A DNA stretch of 64,000 bases, from positions 18,081,592 to 18,145,591 of the forward strand of contig CM070905.1 in assembly GCA_036417435.1 (NCBI GenBank). Direction: 5' to 3'. The translations under genes and the position numbers were made by a program. This document shows, one piece after another, positions 23,346 through 34,504 of the stretch. The notes under the pieces were generated by a model. It was given only the letters and a program-made list of their open reading frames with translations, made no database searches and was not told the origin of the DNA. This stretch comes from Inia geoffrensis (lineage: Eukaryota; Chordata; Mammalia; Artiodactyla; Iniidae). Positions within the stretch are counted from its first letter, which is position 1. Each line of letters opens with the position of its first letter.

Positions 23346-25113
23346 AATTCAAAGATTTTTGTCTTTCTCTTTGGTTTTCTGAAGTTTGACTATGATGTGC
23401 TAGGTGTGTGTGTGTGTGTATACATTATAGGAATTCCTATAATAGCCTTGTTTTTGTCTATCCTGTTGTCTTTGCGGTTCCCTAAGCACCACTTATCAGA
23501 ATACATGTCTGGCTTGCAGCTCTTTTAGCTGTAAACCATTGTTCTTATACTGGAGTCATGTTGGTGTGGTGGTAAGGTATGGGGAAAGGGAACATCCTAT
23601 AATCTTATTAAATCTTAGTCTTTTAGTGGGTCTGTGTCCCTGGGCTGTGACCTTAATAGGCATTTCTTAGCTTTTCTTCCCCCTACCCTTCAATGAGACA
23701 AGAAGGCTAGAAGGGGCTGGCTGTGGCGGGGGTGGGGGAAGAGTAAGCATTGCAGACTATCCAGAACGTTCTCCCTAACAAAGTTCTGCTCTCCAAATCC
23801 AGCCCTTTACATGTTGGAGCTTAAAGCTAGCAGTCCCCTTACTATGTTTACATTGTATGTCTATCTTTTCTTCTAAGAGTAGTTTCAGGTCTTACATTTA
23901 GGTCTGTCACCCATTTTGAATTAATGAATTGGTGTAAGGAATGAGTCCAACTTCATTCTTCTGCATGTGAATATCTAGCTGTCTCAGTACCGTGTGTTGT
24001 AAATGCTCTTATTTTCTTCATTGAATTGTCTTGGTACCTTTGTTGAAACTTAATTGACAAAAAATATAAGGGTTCATTTCTGTATTCTCAATTCTATTTC
24101 ACTGATCTCTGTATCTACCATTATGCCAGTACCACACTGTTATGATTACTGCAGCTTGGTGGTAAGTTTTGAAATTGGAAAGTATGACTCTTTGAACTTT
24201 GTTCTTCTTTTTCAAAATGGTCTTGGTTATTCTCGTCCTTTACATTTCCTATGCATTTTAGGTTTAGCTTGTAATTTGTTTCAGCAGAGATTTTGATAGG
24301 ATTGCATTGAATCTGTATATCAATTTGGTGAGTATTGCCATCTTAACAAGTCTTCTGATTCCTGAATGTGGGGGAATCTTTCCATTTATTTAGATCTTCT
24401 TTAATATATTTCAACAGTGTTTTGTGCTTTTCAGTGTGCAAGTATTACACTGTTTTTGTTAAATTTATTTCTAAGTATTTTATTCTTTTGTGTGCAAGTA
24501 TTACACTGTTTTTGTTAAATTTATTTCTAAGTATTTTATTCTTTTTGATGCTTTGTAAATGGAATTTTCTTAATTTCATTTTCAGAATGTTCATTGCTAG
24601 TATATAGAAATACAATTGATTTTTACAAGATTTATTGAGATCTAATTCATATACCATACAATTCGCCCATTACAACTGAGTTTTGCATGTTGATTTTCTA
24701 TCTTGCAACCTTGCTGAACTGATTATTAGCTCTAGTAGGTTGTGTGTATGTATGTATGTTCCTTAGGATTTTCTACATACAAGATCATGTGTTCTGTAAA
24801 CAGAGGTAGTTTTACTTCTTTCCAGTCTGGATGCATTGTATTTATTCTTCTTTCCAAACTGCCCTGCCTAAACCTCCATTGTCTTGGTCCTGATCTTAGG
24901 GGGCAAGCATTGTCTTGTACCATCAACTATGATATTAGCTGTGGGATTTTTATAGATAGCCTTTATCAGGTTGAGGAACATCCATCTACTCCTACTTTGT
25001 CGCATATTTTTTTTTTAAATCATGAAAGGATGTTGGATTTTGCCAAACATTATTCCTGCATGTACTGAGATGATCATGGGCATTTTGTTCTTTTTTCAAT
25101 TAATGTGTATTAC
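23346..25113 (-). mobile_element. Old LINE-1 on minus strand, interrupted by a younger L1
   Basis: ORF1-like sequence (23346-23450) and ORF2 C-terminal and linker sequence (23870-25113) can be recognised, for example CACCCATTTTGAATTAATG and GCAGAGATTTTGATAGGATT. The same L1 resumes at 26262 after the younger insertion. All frames are broken. Confidence 0.7.
24434..24545. repeat. Perfect 56-bp tandem duplication
   Basis: The unit starting GTGTGCAAGTATTACACTG at 24434-24489 is repeated without change at 24490-24545. Being identical inside an old, diverged L1, it looks like a recent duplication (or an assembly artefact). Confidence 0.95.
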
Positions 25114-26262
25114 ATTGTTTTATTTTAATTAATTTTTATTGGAGTATGGTTGATTTACAATGTTGTGTTAGTTTCTGCTGTACAGCAAAAGTGAATCAGT
25201 TATGCATATATCCACTCTTTTTATAGATTCTATTCTCATATAGGTCATTACAGAGTACTGAATAGAGTTCCCTGTGGTATACAATAGGTCCTTGTTGGTT
25301 ATCTATTTTATATATAGTAGTGTGTGTATGTCAATCCCAGTCTCCCGATTTACCCCTCCTCCACCTTTCCCCCTTTGTAACCATAAGATTGTTTTCTACA
25401 TCTGTGACCCTATTTCTGTTTTGTAAATAGGTTCATTTGTACCATTTTTTAAGATTCTGTGTATAAGTGATATCATGATATTTGTCTTTCTCTGTCTGAC
25501 TTACATCACTCAGTATGACAATCTCTAGGTCCATCTTTGTTGCTGCAAATGGCATGATTTCATTCTTTTTAATGGCTCAGTAATATTCCATTGCATATAT
25601 GTACCACAACTTCTTTTCCATTCCTCTGCTGATGGACATTTAGGTTGCTTCCATGTCCTGGCTATTGTAAGTAGTGCTGCAATGAACATTGTGGTGCATG
25701 TATCCTTTCAAATTATGGTTTTCTCTGGATATATGCCCAGGAGTGGAATTGCTGGATCATATGGTAGCTTTTTTTAGTTTTTTAAGGAACCTCCCTACTG
25801 TTCTCCATAGTGGCTGTATCAATTTACATTCCCACCAACAGTGTATAGGAGGGTTCCCTTTTCTCAACACCCTCTCCAGCATTTATTGTTTATAGATTTT
25901 TTTGATGATGGCCATTCTAACCGGTGTGAGGTGATACCTCATTGTAGTTTTGATTTGTATTTCTCTAATAATTAGTGATGTTGGGTATCTTTTCATTTGC
26001 CTTTTGGCCATCTGTGTGTCTTCTTTGGAGAAACGTCTGGTTAGATCTTATGCCCATTTTTGGATTGGGTTGTTTTTTTGATATTGAGCTGCATGAGTTG
26101 TTTGTATATTTTGGAGATTAATCCCTGTTGGTCGCTTTGTTTGCAGATATTTTCTACCATTCTGTGGGTTTTCTTTTTGTTTTGTTTATGGTTTCCTTTG
26201 CTGTGCAAAAACTTTTAAGCTTAACTAGGTTCCACTTGTTTATTTTTGTTTTTATTTTCATT
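25114..26262 (-). mobile_element. Younger 5'-truncated LINE-1 (3' end) inserted in older L1
   Basis: Starts with the reverse of the artiodactyl L1 3' UTR (TTTTTATTGGAGTATGGTTG, GTACAGCAAAAGTGAATCAG), then the familiar TATTCCATTGCATATATGTACC and GCCATTCTAACCGGTGTGAGG, and ends in the ORF2 tail near 26260. Similar TTTTATTTT-A/C-ATTA sequences flank it as a possible target-site duplication. Confidence 0.8.
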
Positions 26263-26437
26263 ACTCTTGGAGGTGGATAATTTTTATATGTTAAACCAAC
26301 CTTGTATTTCTGGGATAAATCCTACTTGGTCACTGTGTATAATCCTTTTTATATGTTGCTGGATTCAGTTTGCTAGTATTTTGCCCTACTCTTTTGTCTT
26401 AATTTTTAATAGATTCAAAACTTGGTAAAGAAAAAAT
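26263..26437 (-). mobile_element. Continuation of the old LINE-1 split by the younger insertion
   Basis: ATATGTTAAACCAACCTTGTATTTCTGGG continues the ORF2 region that stops at about 25113, showing that the two halves were once one element. Confidence 0.7.
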
Positions 26438-26449
26438 ACTATTTGTTTA

Positions 26450-26672
26450 TTTGGCCCCTGGAACCATAACAGTTACCTTTTCTGAGAAACTTTCTCTGAT
26501 ACTCCCTTATCCCCAAACAACTCCTGTATAGTATCATAGCACAGTAGTAGCATTTATCCCATTATGTTTCTACTGTCTGTCTACTTGTCACTCTCTCTGC
26601 TTCTTGAGAACAGACTATATTTTATTTTCCATTGTACCCCAGTATCTAGCACAGTCATAGACTAGTATATTG
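26450..26672 (+). mobile_element. LINE-2 3' end
   Basis: Shows the L2 3' order: 'ACTCCTGTATAGTATCATAGCAC', 'CTTCTTGAGAACAGACTATATTTTA' and 'CCCCAGTATCTAGCACAGTC'. Confidence 0.7.
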
Positions 26673-27240
26673 AGACCTCTGTGAAGCAGATAAACATCAG
26701 ATTTTTAAAAGAACATGAACAAAGATGGAAAGGAGATTATGTAACAAAGGAGGATTATAAGGGAGTGACTGAGCCACAGGAGAATAGTATCAGGAAGGTT
26801 AAAATACCAGATGAACTCGGATATGAAGAAATACTGAGAAAAAGAAGTAAATTTTACTTAGCTATATTCAGAATGAAAATATATCAAATAATGTTTAGAT
26901 TTGTTCTGCTGGGATTATTTTAAAATACTGATGGATGACAAAAAGAGCAGAATCCCTCAGCTCCTCTGTTGCACCTGTCTTTTCTATTGAATAGAGTTTT
27001 CTTCTGTTTAGACAGGGGAGAATAAATATTGGTGAGAGATGTCAGGAGTCAAAAGGCTCTGAATGCCTTATCTTCAGTCCCAGACATAGTTCATCTCAAG
27101 TAAGGAAAGAATTTTCATATAAATAAGATCACAAAACCATTGACATTAATCTTTTAAGAATTCAAGGAAGTGACTCTCCTGTTGCTGCTAAATGCCTAAC
27201 TTATCACTTAAGACTCCATCATAATCACGATCATAATTGA
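26673..27240. other. No gene or repeat recognised
   Basis: An 80-codon frame at 26681-26923 (starting MKQINIRFLKEHEQRWKGDY) is polar and has no recognised domain, splice sites or supporting context. It is not called as a gene. Confidence 0.4.
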
Positions 27241-27244
27241 AGGA

Positions 27245-27650
27245 TCAGTTCCTTCAGGAAGACATTCCCTGAGATTGCCAGGCTGGATTACATGCCCTTC
27301 TCTGAGCAACCAGAGCAATTTGTGCATATCATTATCACTCAGTCTATCTCACTCTTATTGTAATGAACTGTATATGAGTCTTATTACACTTTGATACCTA
27401 CTCCTTAAATGATGAAGTAGCTTATCTAGCTGAAGAGGGAGAATTATGTTTCAGGCAGAGAAGACAGAACAAGCAAAGGCAAGGAGGTGAGAAGACTGAT
27501 GTATTTGAGGCCACAAGAGGATCATCATTGCTGCAGTGTACAGGAAAAGGCAGAGAATGGCAAGAGGTAAAACTGGAGAGGCAGTCAGGGGACAGTTCAC
27601 TGGAAGTCTTGTACGTCATGTTAGGGAACTTGGTTTCTCTGATGCAGCTA
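27245..27650. mobile_element. LINE-2 fragments in opposite orientations
   Basis: 27245-27390 follows L2 in plus orientation (CAGGAAGACATTCCCTGAG..., TCACTCTTATTG...). 27420-27650 follows L2 in reverse (CAGGCAGAGAAGACAGAACAAGC, TGGAGAGGCAGTCAGGGGACAG). Confidence 0.5.
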
Positions 27651-27769
27651 GTGGTTGTCAAAAAATTTTTTTTTTGTTTTTAAAGTAACAGACCATTATT
27701 GGAAGAAAAATTGTACATGAAAGCTACTCAGGATGAATAAGGGTTGGATGGGCTAGGTCCCAAATGCTT

Positions 27770-27990
27770 GGCCTCCCACCGACTCTCACTATAGTTCCCA
27801 ATGTGGTGAGTCGAAAAGCGCAGATCATCAACATCAGAATTATCTATGTTACCTTATTAAAAATGCAGATTTGGGGGTTGACAACAAAGGCCAACCCAGA
27901 ATTCAAAGCTGGGATTATCATAAACTCCCCAGATAATTCTAAAATTTTGAAACCAGACATTCTATAAGACTGCTGGCCCATAATCTTCAC
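27770..27990. mobile_element. MER5-like hAT MITE remnant
   Basis: CAGAATTATCTATGTTACCTTATTAAAAATGCAGAT on one side and CTCCCCAGATAATTCTAAAA on the other resemble the two ends of MER5-type elements. Diverged. Confidence 0.5.
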
Positions 27991-28469
27991 AGTACCAGTG
28001 CTGTGAATGACAAAGAAGGGCTGAGCAGATGTTCCAAATGAAAAGAGAATAAAGGGATATCGCAATTAAGTGCAATCCATGAGCCTCAATCAGGGAGAAG
28101 TTTTGTCCTAAAGGACATCATTGGTACATTTGGCAAAATTTCACTACAGTATGATACAAAGTAGTATTGTATCAAAGTTGAATTTCCTTATTTTAATGTA
28201 AGAGAATGTTCTTGGTCTTGGAAAATATATGCTGAAGCCCTTTAGGAATAAAGGAGCATTATGTCTACAAAAAATGGATTGGGGGGGAAATACAGCTAGG
28301 TAGGTAGATAGATATAGCTCTCTGTACTATTCTTGAAATTATTTAAAAATTAAAAGTTGAAAAAAAATTGAAAAGAGAAAGCCTAGAACAAATTGAAGTC
28401 TCAGGACTGTGCCAACTTCAACCACTGTTAGAAAACTGGGAATTAACTGAAAGGCTTTAGGTAGTGGCA
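27991..28469. other. Unassigned, with a possible L1-like 3' tail
   Basis: 28240-28375 ends in an A-rich stretch with 'TCTGTACTATTCTTGAAATTATTT', resembling L1M 3' ends. The rest is unassigned. Confidence 0.35.
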
Positions 28470-28870
28470 TTAATCAGATTTCTGTTTTTGATAGATTGCT
28501 TTTATGGCAGTATGAGAGGTGGAATTAGCATGACAATATTGGTGGCAAGGAGACCACTTAGAAATCTAAAGTGCTTCTGATAAATAAGCACTGAAAAGAA
28601 TGATGGTAGTTACGGTGGAGACAAAAGGGATTATGTGGTAAAATCAGTTGGATTCAGTGGCTATCTAGATATGAATGGTGGAAGTGAAAGAAGAAAAAAA
28701 GATAACTATTAGGTTTCTAGCTTGGGTAGTTATGTAGATAGTACTGCTACCAAAGTTATAGTGAATACAGAAGGAACAGCATTCAATGTGAGATTAGATG
28801 AATTTGAATTTGGCTATAAGGGACATTTAAGTGAAGACATAAACAGATACAGAAGCTGAAGCTTTGACAA
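28470..28870 (-). mobile_element. LINE-2 fragment
   Basis: Same ancient repeat as at 13690 and 15945: 'GAGGTGGAATTAGC', 'GGATTCAGTGGCTATCTAG', 'GATAACTATTAGGTTTCTAGCTTGGG'. Diverged. Confidence 0.5.
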
Positions 28871-28874
28871 GAGG

Positions 28875-28950
28875 TCAGATATATGTATAGGATATGTATT
28901 TATATATTGTATATATGTATAAGGTATATACACGTGTATATGGTACAACA
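28875..28950. repeat. TA/TG-rich low-complexity tract
   Basis: Alternating TATATGTATA, TGTATATATG and TATACACGTGTATA units. Confidence 0.75.
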
Positions 28951-29255
28951 ATATGACATAATCAAGATCAAGTTCATGAAAGGCTGAATCTAAGAAGACT
29001 TAGTTTAACAAGAATAAATTTAAGGCTCAGTACACTGGACCAAGATATCAAACCAAAATTAAAGAAGTAGAGAATGGAGGAGACGTAAGTTAGCAGTGGC
29101 ACTATGAAAATAAAACTTTATAGGTTTGAGTATTTGTAAATCCAATATGTCAATATTTTAGGATAATTTTCAAAAACACATATGTAATCTTAGACTGCAT
29201 TAATGGAAATCTGGTATCTAAAAAGAAGCAAATGAGAATGATAATTTATTGTATA

Positions 29256-29541
29256 CAGTCAGGCTTCCATATCCATGGGTTCTGCATCTGTGGATTCAAC
29301 CAACTGCAAATCAAAAATAGTAGGAAAAAAATTCCAACCAGTTCCAAAAAGCAAATCTTGAATTTTCTGTGCACTGGCAGCTATTTACATAGCATTTACA
29401 TTGTACAGGTATTATAAGTAATCTAGAGATACTGAAGGATATACACAGGTTATATGCAAATACTGCGCCATTTTATATAAGGGACTTGAGCTATCCATGG
29501 GGGTCCTGGAACCAGTTCCCCCAGATACCAAGGAATGGCTG
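29256..29541 (+). mobile_element. MER2-like Tigger MITE
   Basis: Begins CAGTCAGGCTTCCATATCC and ends GGAATGGCTG, weakly inverted ends. The internal sequence (GATTCAACCAACTGCAAATC, CTATTTACATAGCATTTAC, GGGGTCCTGGAACCA) follows the roughly 300-bp non-autonomous Tigger family element MER2. A TA precedes the left end, as expected for TA target sites. Confidence 0.85.
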
Positions 29542-30615
29542 TCCTAGTTAGATGACATCTGCAATACTGTGTTCAGTTTCATTCAAGCTTGAATAGTGAT
29601 AGATAACAGTAAAATATAATAGTAAAGGGAATCATATTATGGATGGCTGAAAGAAATGGAAGGAAAGTGTCAGGGAAATGATAGCTTTAAAAAAATATTT
29701 ATGATCTGTCATGTGGAAGAGGCATTATATTTGTTCTTATTATTTCAAGGAGAATTAGGGAAAATGAGTCGGTCAGAAATGTTTACCTTTAAGGTCTTTT
29801 CATTCTTTTTTGCTTTGTATTATTAAAGAGGTGAATTAAATTTACAGGGACATATGTTTTTAACTCAACATAAAAAGAACATTGCTCTCTTAACAATGGA
29901 ATGAAGTGACTGCAATTTGGTAAACTACTTGTCACCAAGTGTAGTCAATCAAAAGTTGGAAGCGCCTGGGTCCTGTCATCAGTAGGTGAGAGTAGGGTGC
30001 TCTCAAGGTTTCTCTCTGCGTTAAGATTCAATGAGATGGGAATGAAAAGATTAGACAATGAGATGAATAATATTTTTTTGAAAATAATATTTTTCAAAGT
30101 TTTTTTGACTCGGTAAAATTACAAGACATCAAGTTGACATATAAGGAAGTTCTACTGTCTTTTATATTTCTAGAGTTAGAGAGAAAAATAAAAATTTGAG
30201 ATTCAGAATTTCTGGGAAGGTGAATTGTTCTTTGGCTGTCCGATTTGAAGATAATCTTCTAGTTTCTTATGTGTAAATCTTGACCAGATACATATTAAAT
30301 AGCTTACATTCAGATAATAGGTGACCACTCATTACTGTCTATATTCCCATCTTATTCACAAACCTTGATTAGGGAACTGTCTTCTGAAATAATCAAATGT
30401 ACAGTCATCTGATATATCTGGCCTTGTATCTAGAAAAGATGGTAAAAGTTCATTAGTAGCATGAAAATAGTTCATTGACTCTTTTACATTTCATATTTTT
30501 ATCTTTTTCTAAATGAAAAATGCTAGCAGATAATATGTAAATAGTAGATTAGCTCAATGAAATTTATACAAACAGTTCTCAAATCTTATATGATTTTTGT
30601 TGCATTTTTGCTATT
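29542..30615. other. No gene or repeat recognised
   Basis: AT-rich sequence. No long frames, splice-like coding segments or recognised repeats. Confidence 0.45.
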
Positions 30616-30619
30616 TATA

Positions 30620-31030
30620 GTAAGGTCTAAAAAATGTTCATACTCTTTGGGTCAGCAGTTCCTTTCTAGGAATCTATTATAAATAAATAATTAAGAATAT
30701 ACACAAATAGGGAGTTAAACATCTTCATTGTTGTTTACAACAGAAAAAAATGTTTAACAATGGGGGTGGCTAAATAAAGGTTCACTAATACAATGGAATA
30801 CTTTGCCACCATTTACTAACATGTAAAGAAGTTAATAATATCCTGTACTTTTAAATGAAAACATAGGTTGCCAAAAAACCCTGAAGATTAATTAATAACC
30901 TGTGATTAATTAACATGGAGTGTATGTGTATAGAAAAAAGCCTAAAATAAGGATTCTAAAATGTGTTCTTTAATTTCTGACATTAAATTTAACAGAAGAA
31001 TATATAAAAGTTACATATAAAAAGTGACTG
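30620..31030 (+). mobile_element. Ancient LINE-1 (L1M) 3' fragment
   Basis: 'TTGGGTCAGCAGTTCCTTTC', 'GGTGGCTAAATAAAGGTTC', 'ACAATGGAATACTTTGCC' follow the L1M 3' UTR in plus orientation. Confidence 0.6.
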
Positions 31031-31595
31031 ATCTGCTTGGCTGATCACTATGAGAAAGAATAAAGTTCAATGAAGTAACCATCTTAATTATAATACAATT
31101 CTCTCCTTTCCTAGGTGTGGTTCTTACTTCCATTTCTATTTTTAATTAGTCTGCTGTATCATAAACTAAGTGGATTTATGTACTTGTATATATACTTTTA
31201 ATTAAGTTACCTGAAATTCTTTTTGAAAATAAGTGTGGTATAAATGTATAAAAATTAATATATACACACATAAAATTAAAGAAGTATTTTAGACAAAATT
31301 AAAATATTGTTTAAATTTTATGAATATTTTTCAAAGGACCTCAAGTAAAGATAATGAGATAAAAATTAAGAAAAAAATATACCAGAAATGTTAGAGATTC
31401 TGAGATTTATGTTAGACTTAGCAGATTCCTACAGAAGCAAATGAATAATCCAAAATTTAATTCCTCTCCTGGCTCATCACAAAAGGACCAAGATGTTTTA
31501 TAAAACATAAAATCCCTATATTCTGTTTTGGGAAAAATCTTTCAAATCGGCGATCTCTCTCAAGTAAGGGACCACTCAATCCAACCCTCCAGTCT
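31031..31595. other. No gene or repeat recognised
   Basis: AT-rich. Nothing supported. Confidence 0.4.
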
Positions 31596-31599
31596 AACT

Positions 31600-31810
31600 G
31601 ACCACTCCCTTCTCTGTGCTCCCTTGGAACCCTGTCCAGACTATAGGCATTGCACCTGTAACACTGCGCTTAACTTGTTTGTCTCCTCCTATTAAAAGAT
31701 GAGTTCCTGGGAATAAGAAATGGTATAGTATATTCTTAGTATCCCTAGCACAAAGCACAGTGATAACCTCAAAGCTGTAGCACAAAAAAGTGTTTGTTGA
31801 GGAAATGAAT
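31600..31810 (+). mobile_element. LINE-2 3' end
   Basis: 'CCTATTAAAAGATGAGTTCC', 'AGTATCCCTAGCACAAAGCAC' and 'GTGTTTGTTGAGGAAATGAA' give the L2 3' end ending in the GAAT-like tail. Confidence 0.6.
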
Positions 31811-32912
31811 TAATTGTTTATGAGAGGGTAAAAGCAGAACATTACCTGTCACATCAGAATTTGATTCTTTGTGTCCTTGAACTAAATGTCCTTTTTCACA
31901 AACCTAATGGAACACAGAACCAGAAGGAAAGCAGTACTATATTATAAACATGAAAATGAGGTATATTTTCTATGATTTATTGTAATTTTCAACATTTCTC
32001 ATTTTATCCTCATAGATTTAGAATGGACAAAAATAATCTTTTAAATCAGAGCCTTTTACTCTCTTTCGCTACACTACTTTTCTTCTACAACAATGATGGA
32101 AGAAAGTATTAATATTGTATTTTGGCATTAAAGGGAGTTTAAAAATTTTTTTACTTCATATAGAACTTATTTATGATGAGAAAGGGACAAAAATATATGC
32201 TTATAATCTCACTTAATGAGAAGAATAAAGATGTAGCAAGATAAGTGTGAAATGAGTGAAACTATATAAAACTGTATGAAAAGGTATAAGCAATTACAAA
32301 ATTATGTTTATATAGAAAAGTTGAAAAAATATTTTCTTGTAGCTTGTAAAAAAGTTCAGAGTAAGAAAGATCATACACATGACATTGCTGTCTATCTTGA
32401 GAAGAGATACTTGCCAATATGACCCAGTTGGACTAAAAGAGACACAAAACACCGCAGAATTATGACTGCTAATCTTGAGTAGTCTACAAATCATTATGTG
32501 ATTGTCAAAACATTTTAAATGATTCCCAACTTTTGTTTCTGCATCTGTGCTATGTGGATATTAGAAAGAATTTTCCAAAAGGGGCTGAGAAAAGAACTGA
32601 AAACATTTTGCCAAGATGTAATGCATACCAACTCATGATAAAAAGTAGACTATGAAATAGTTAAAAGCTAAAATCCTCTTTTTAGATAAAATTGAATGGC
32701 AGCAAAAAAAAAAAAAAAATTGACATAATCAGGATGAAAATGGGAGGAAACTGTAAAAATCAAAACTTAATTGTTAAAGGGAGAGAGCAAAGGAAATATT
32801 CTAGAAAAAATTACACGAAGTTAAAAGTAGCAATATTATATAATCATTATAAAGAATTTGGAGAGACAAGAGGTGAAATTAGGCTGAAAAAAATTCACTT
32901 GTAATAAGACTT
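31811..32912. other. No gene or repeat recognised
   Basis: Very A-rich. No domain, splice-bounded segment or recognisable repeat. A 16-base A-run occurs near 32703. Confidence 0.4.
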
Positions 32913-32928
32913 GATTCAGTGAACTCTT

Positions 32929-33145
32929 TTTTTTTTTGTGGTACGTGGGCCTCCCACTGCCGTGGCCCCCTCCCGCTGCGGAGCACAGGCTCCGGACGCA
33001 CAGGCTCCGGACGCGCAGGCTCAGCGGCCATGGCTCACGGGCCCACCCGCTCCGCGGCATGTGGGATCTTCCCAGACCCGGGCACGAACCCGTGTCCCCT
33101 GCTTCGGCAGGCGGACTCCCAACCACTGCGCCACCAGGGAAGCCC
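32929..33145 (-). mobile_element. CHR-2-type SINE with a small internal duplication
   Basis: Reverse SINE with near-identical 15-bp flanks ATTCAGTGAACTCTT (32914-32928) and ATTCAACGAACTCTT (33146-33160). Inside, CAGGCTCCGGACGC is duplicated in tandem at about 32985-33015, a difference from the other copies here. Confidence 0.93.
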
Positions 33146-33160
33146 ATTCAACGAACTCTT

Positions 33161-34504
33161 GATGTCATTTTTTAGCCCTCTTCCTTTGATTGAAATAATG
33201 CTATGAACCATAATAAACTATTATATTTATCTCATAGAAAATCACCAGGCCAGTGTCCTTATGAATGTGATCTATAAATTCTAATCACAGTAATCTATAA
33301 TTATTTGTTTTTGCTTAAAGTCTGAAAAATTAATTATTGAAAGTATCCTGGTAGGAAATAAAGTTAACTAAAATACTCTAATATTTTTTTAGGGATATAC
33401 TGATAACAAGCAACCATTTAAAGTAAGAAATAGTTCAAGAGCATGAACTTAAGTTGACTTCAGGCATTAACCTCAGTTAAGATGATACTGTTCACTCTTT
33501 TTGCCAAAGATTATTAGAAAATAATAAAGGAGGAAAAGAGAAAAAAATTTCAGAAGTTCTTGGGAAATTAGATTCCGTTAATTCAATCCACATTTAGCAG
33601 ATGACAGTGTATTTGGTGCTCAGTATCTGCTGAATGAACTTGTGACTGCTAACTTTAAATTTCCCACTGGATCACTGTTATTAAACTCCAGAAATATCTG
33701 AGTAGAAATTTTCTAAGTCTGGTACTCAGGTCTTCAACTTCTGGGCTCTCTGCAGGTAACAGATGCTTGAAAAATTGACTGATTGGATCCAAGGATGATT
33801 TTTTGGATCCCATCAACTAGGGATGTTGTCCTTCGTCTGTGTTTGTCAGGCTTATTTCCCAACTGGACAATTCTGTTGAACTCTGGGTACTAATCTTTCC
33901 CTGCTACCCCTTCCATACCTTCTGGAGGTATTTATTGTTATTTACGTATTTGTTTCTTTAGTGACTGGCTGGTATACTTTAGCGAAGTCCATTACCCCCG
34001 GAAGTGTTAAACCTCTAATTTGCTCCCTGAGGGTTGTGGTTGTGCTCCACTCTCTCTGGGAAGGTAGTGGTTTTGGCAGGGTTGTCTTTGACACCTTCCC
34101 TGATCACATACCCCGCTGTTAAATTCCACTAATTTCTGGCTGATAGATCTATTGTTTTCAACAGTGCCCTGGGGCATAAATTGCCCTACACACAGAATCC
34201 AATCAAATTTGGGCTCCAAAGGAACAGTTTCCCAGGTTAGGGTTTCAGATTTGTTCTGATGCCACCTCAGACTCCTCCCAGCTCTTCCCCTCCCTGCAGT
34301 TCTCTCTGGTGAACTAGCCAGCCTACAGGTTTAGCCTGTTTCTCCAATGGATCTACCAATCTTCTCCGAATTGCCTTTTACTCTACTTCTACTGTTTCTG
34401 AGAATGCTGTTAAGCTTGAATTTCTCCAGGATCTGTTGCAAATTAAGTCATTTATTTTGGGAAGACATTAGGAGCTATCTGTTTTACCTGGTTCCCCCAA
34501 CCAA
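33161..34504. other. Unassigned; possibly an old transposon remnant
   Basis: 33680-34504 is more GC-rich, with texture like a retroelement UTR (CTCTCTCTGGGAAGGTAG, CCCCTCCCTGCAG), and directly abuts the L1 at 34505. I cannot name the family. 33161-33680 shows nothing. Confidence 0.35.

Noticed and set aside
26681..26923. 80-codon polar frame, possible small gene
   Set aside because: No recognised domain, Kozak context or neighbouring exon. Length is within chance for AT-rich mammalian DNA.
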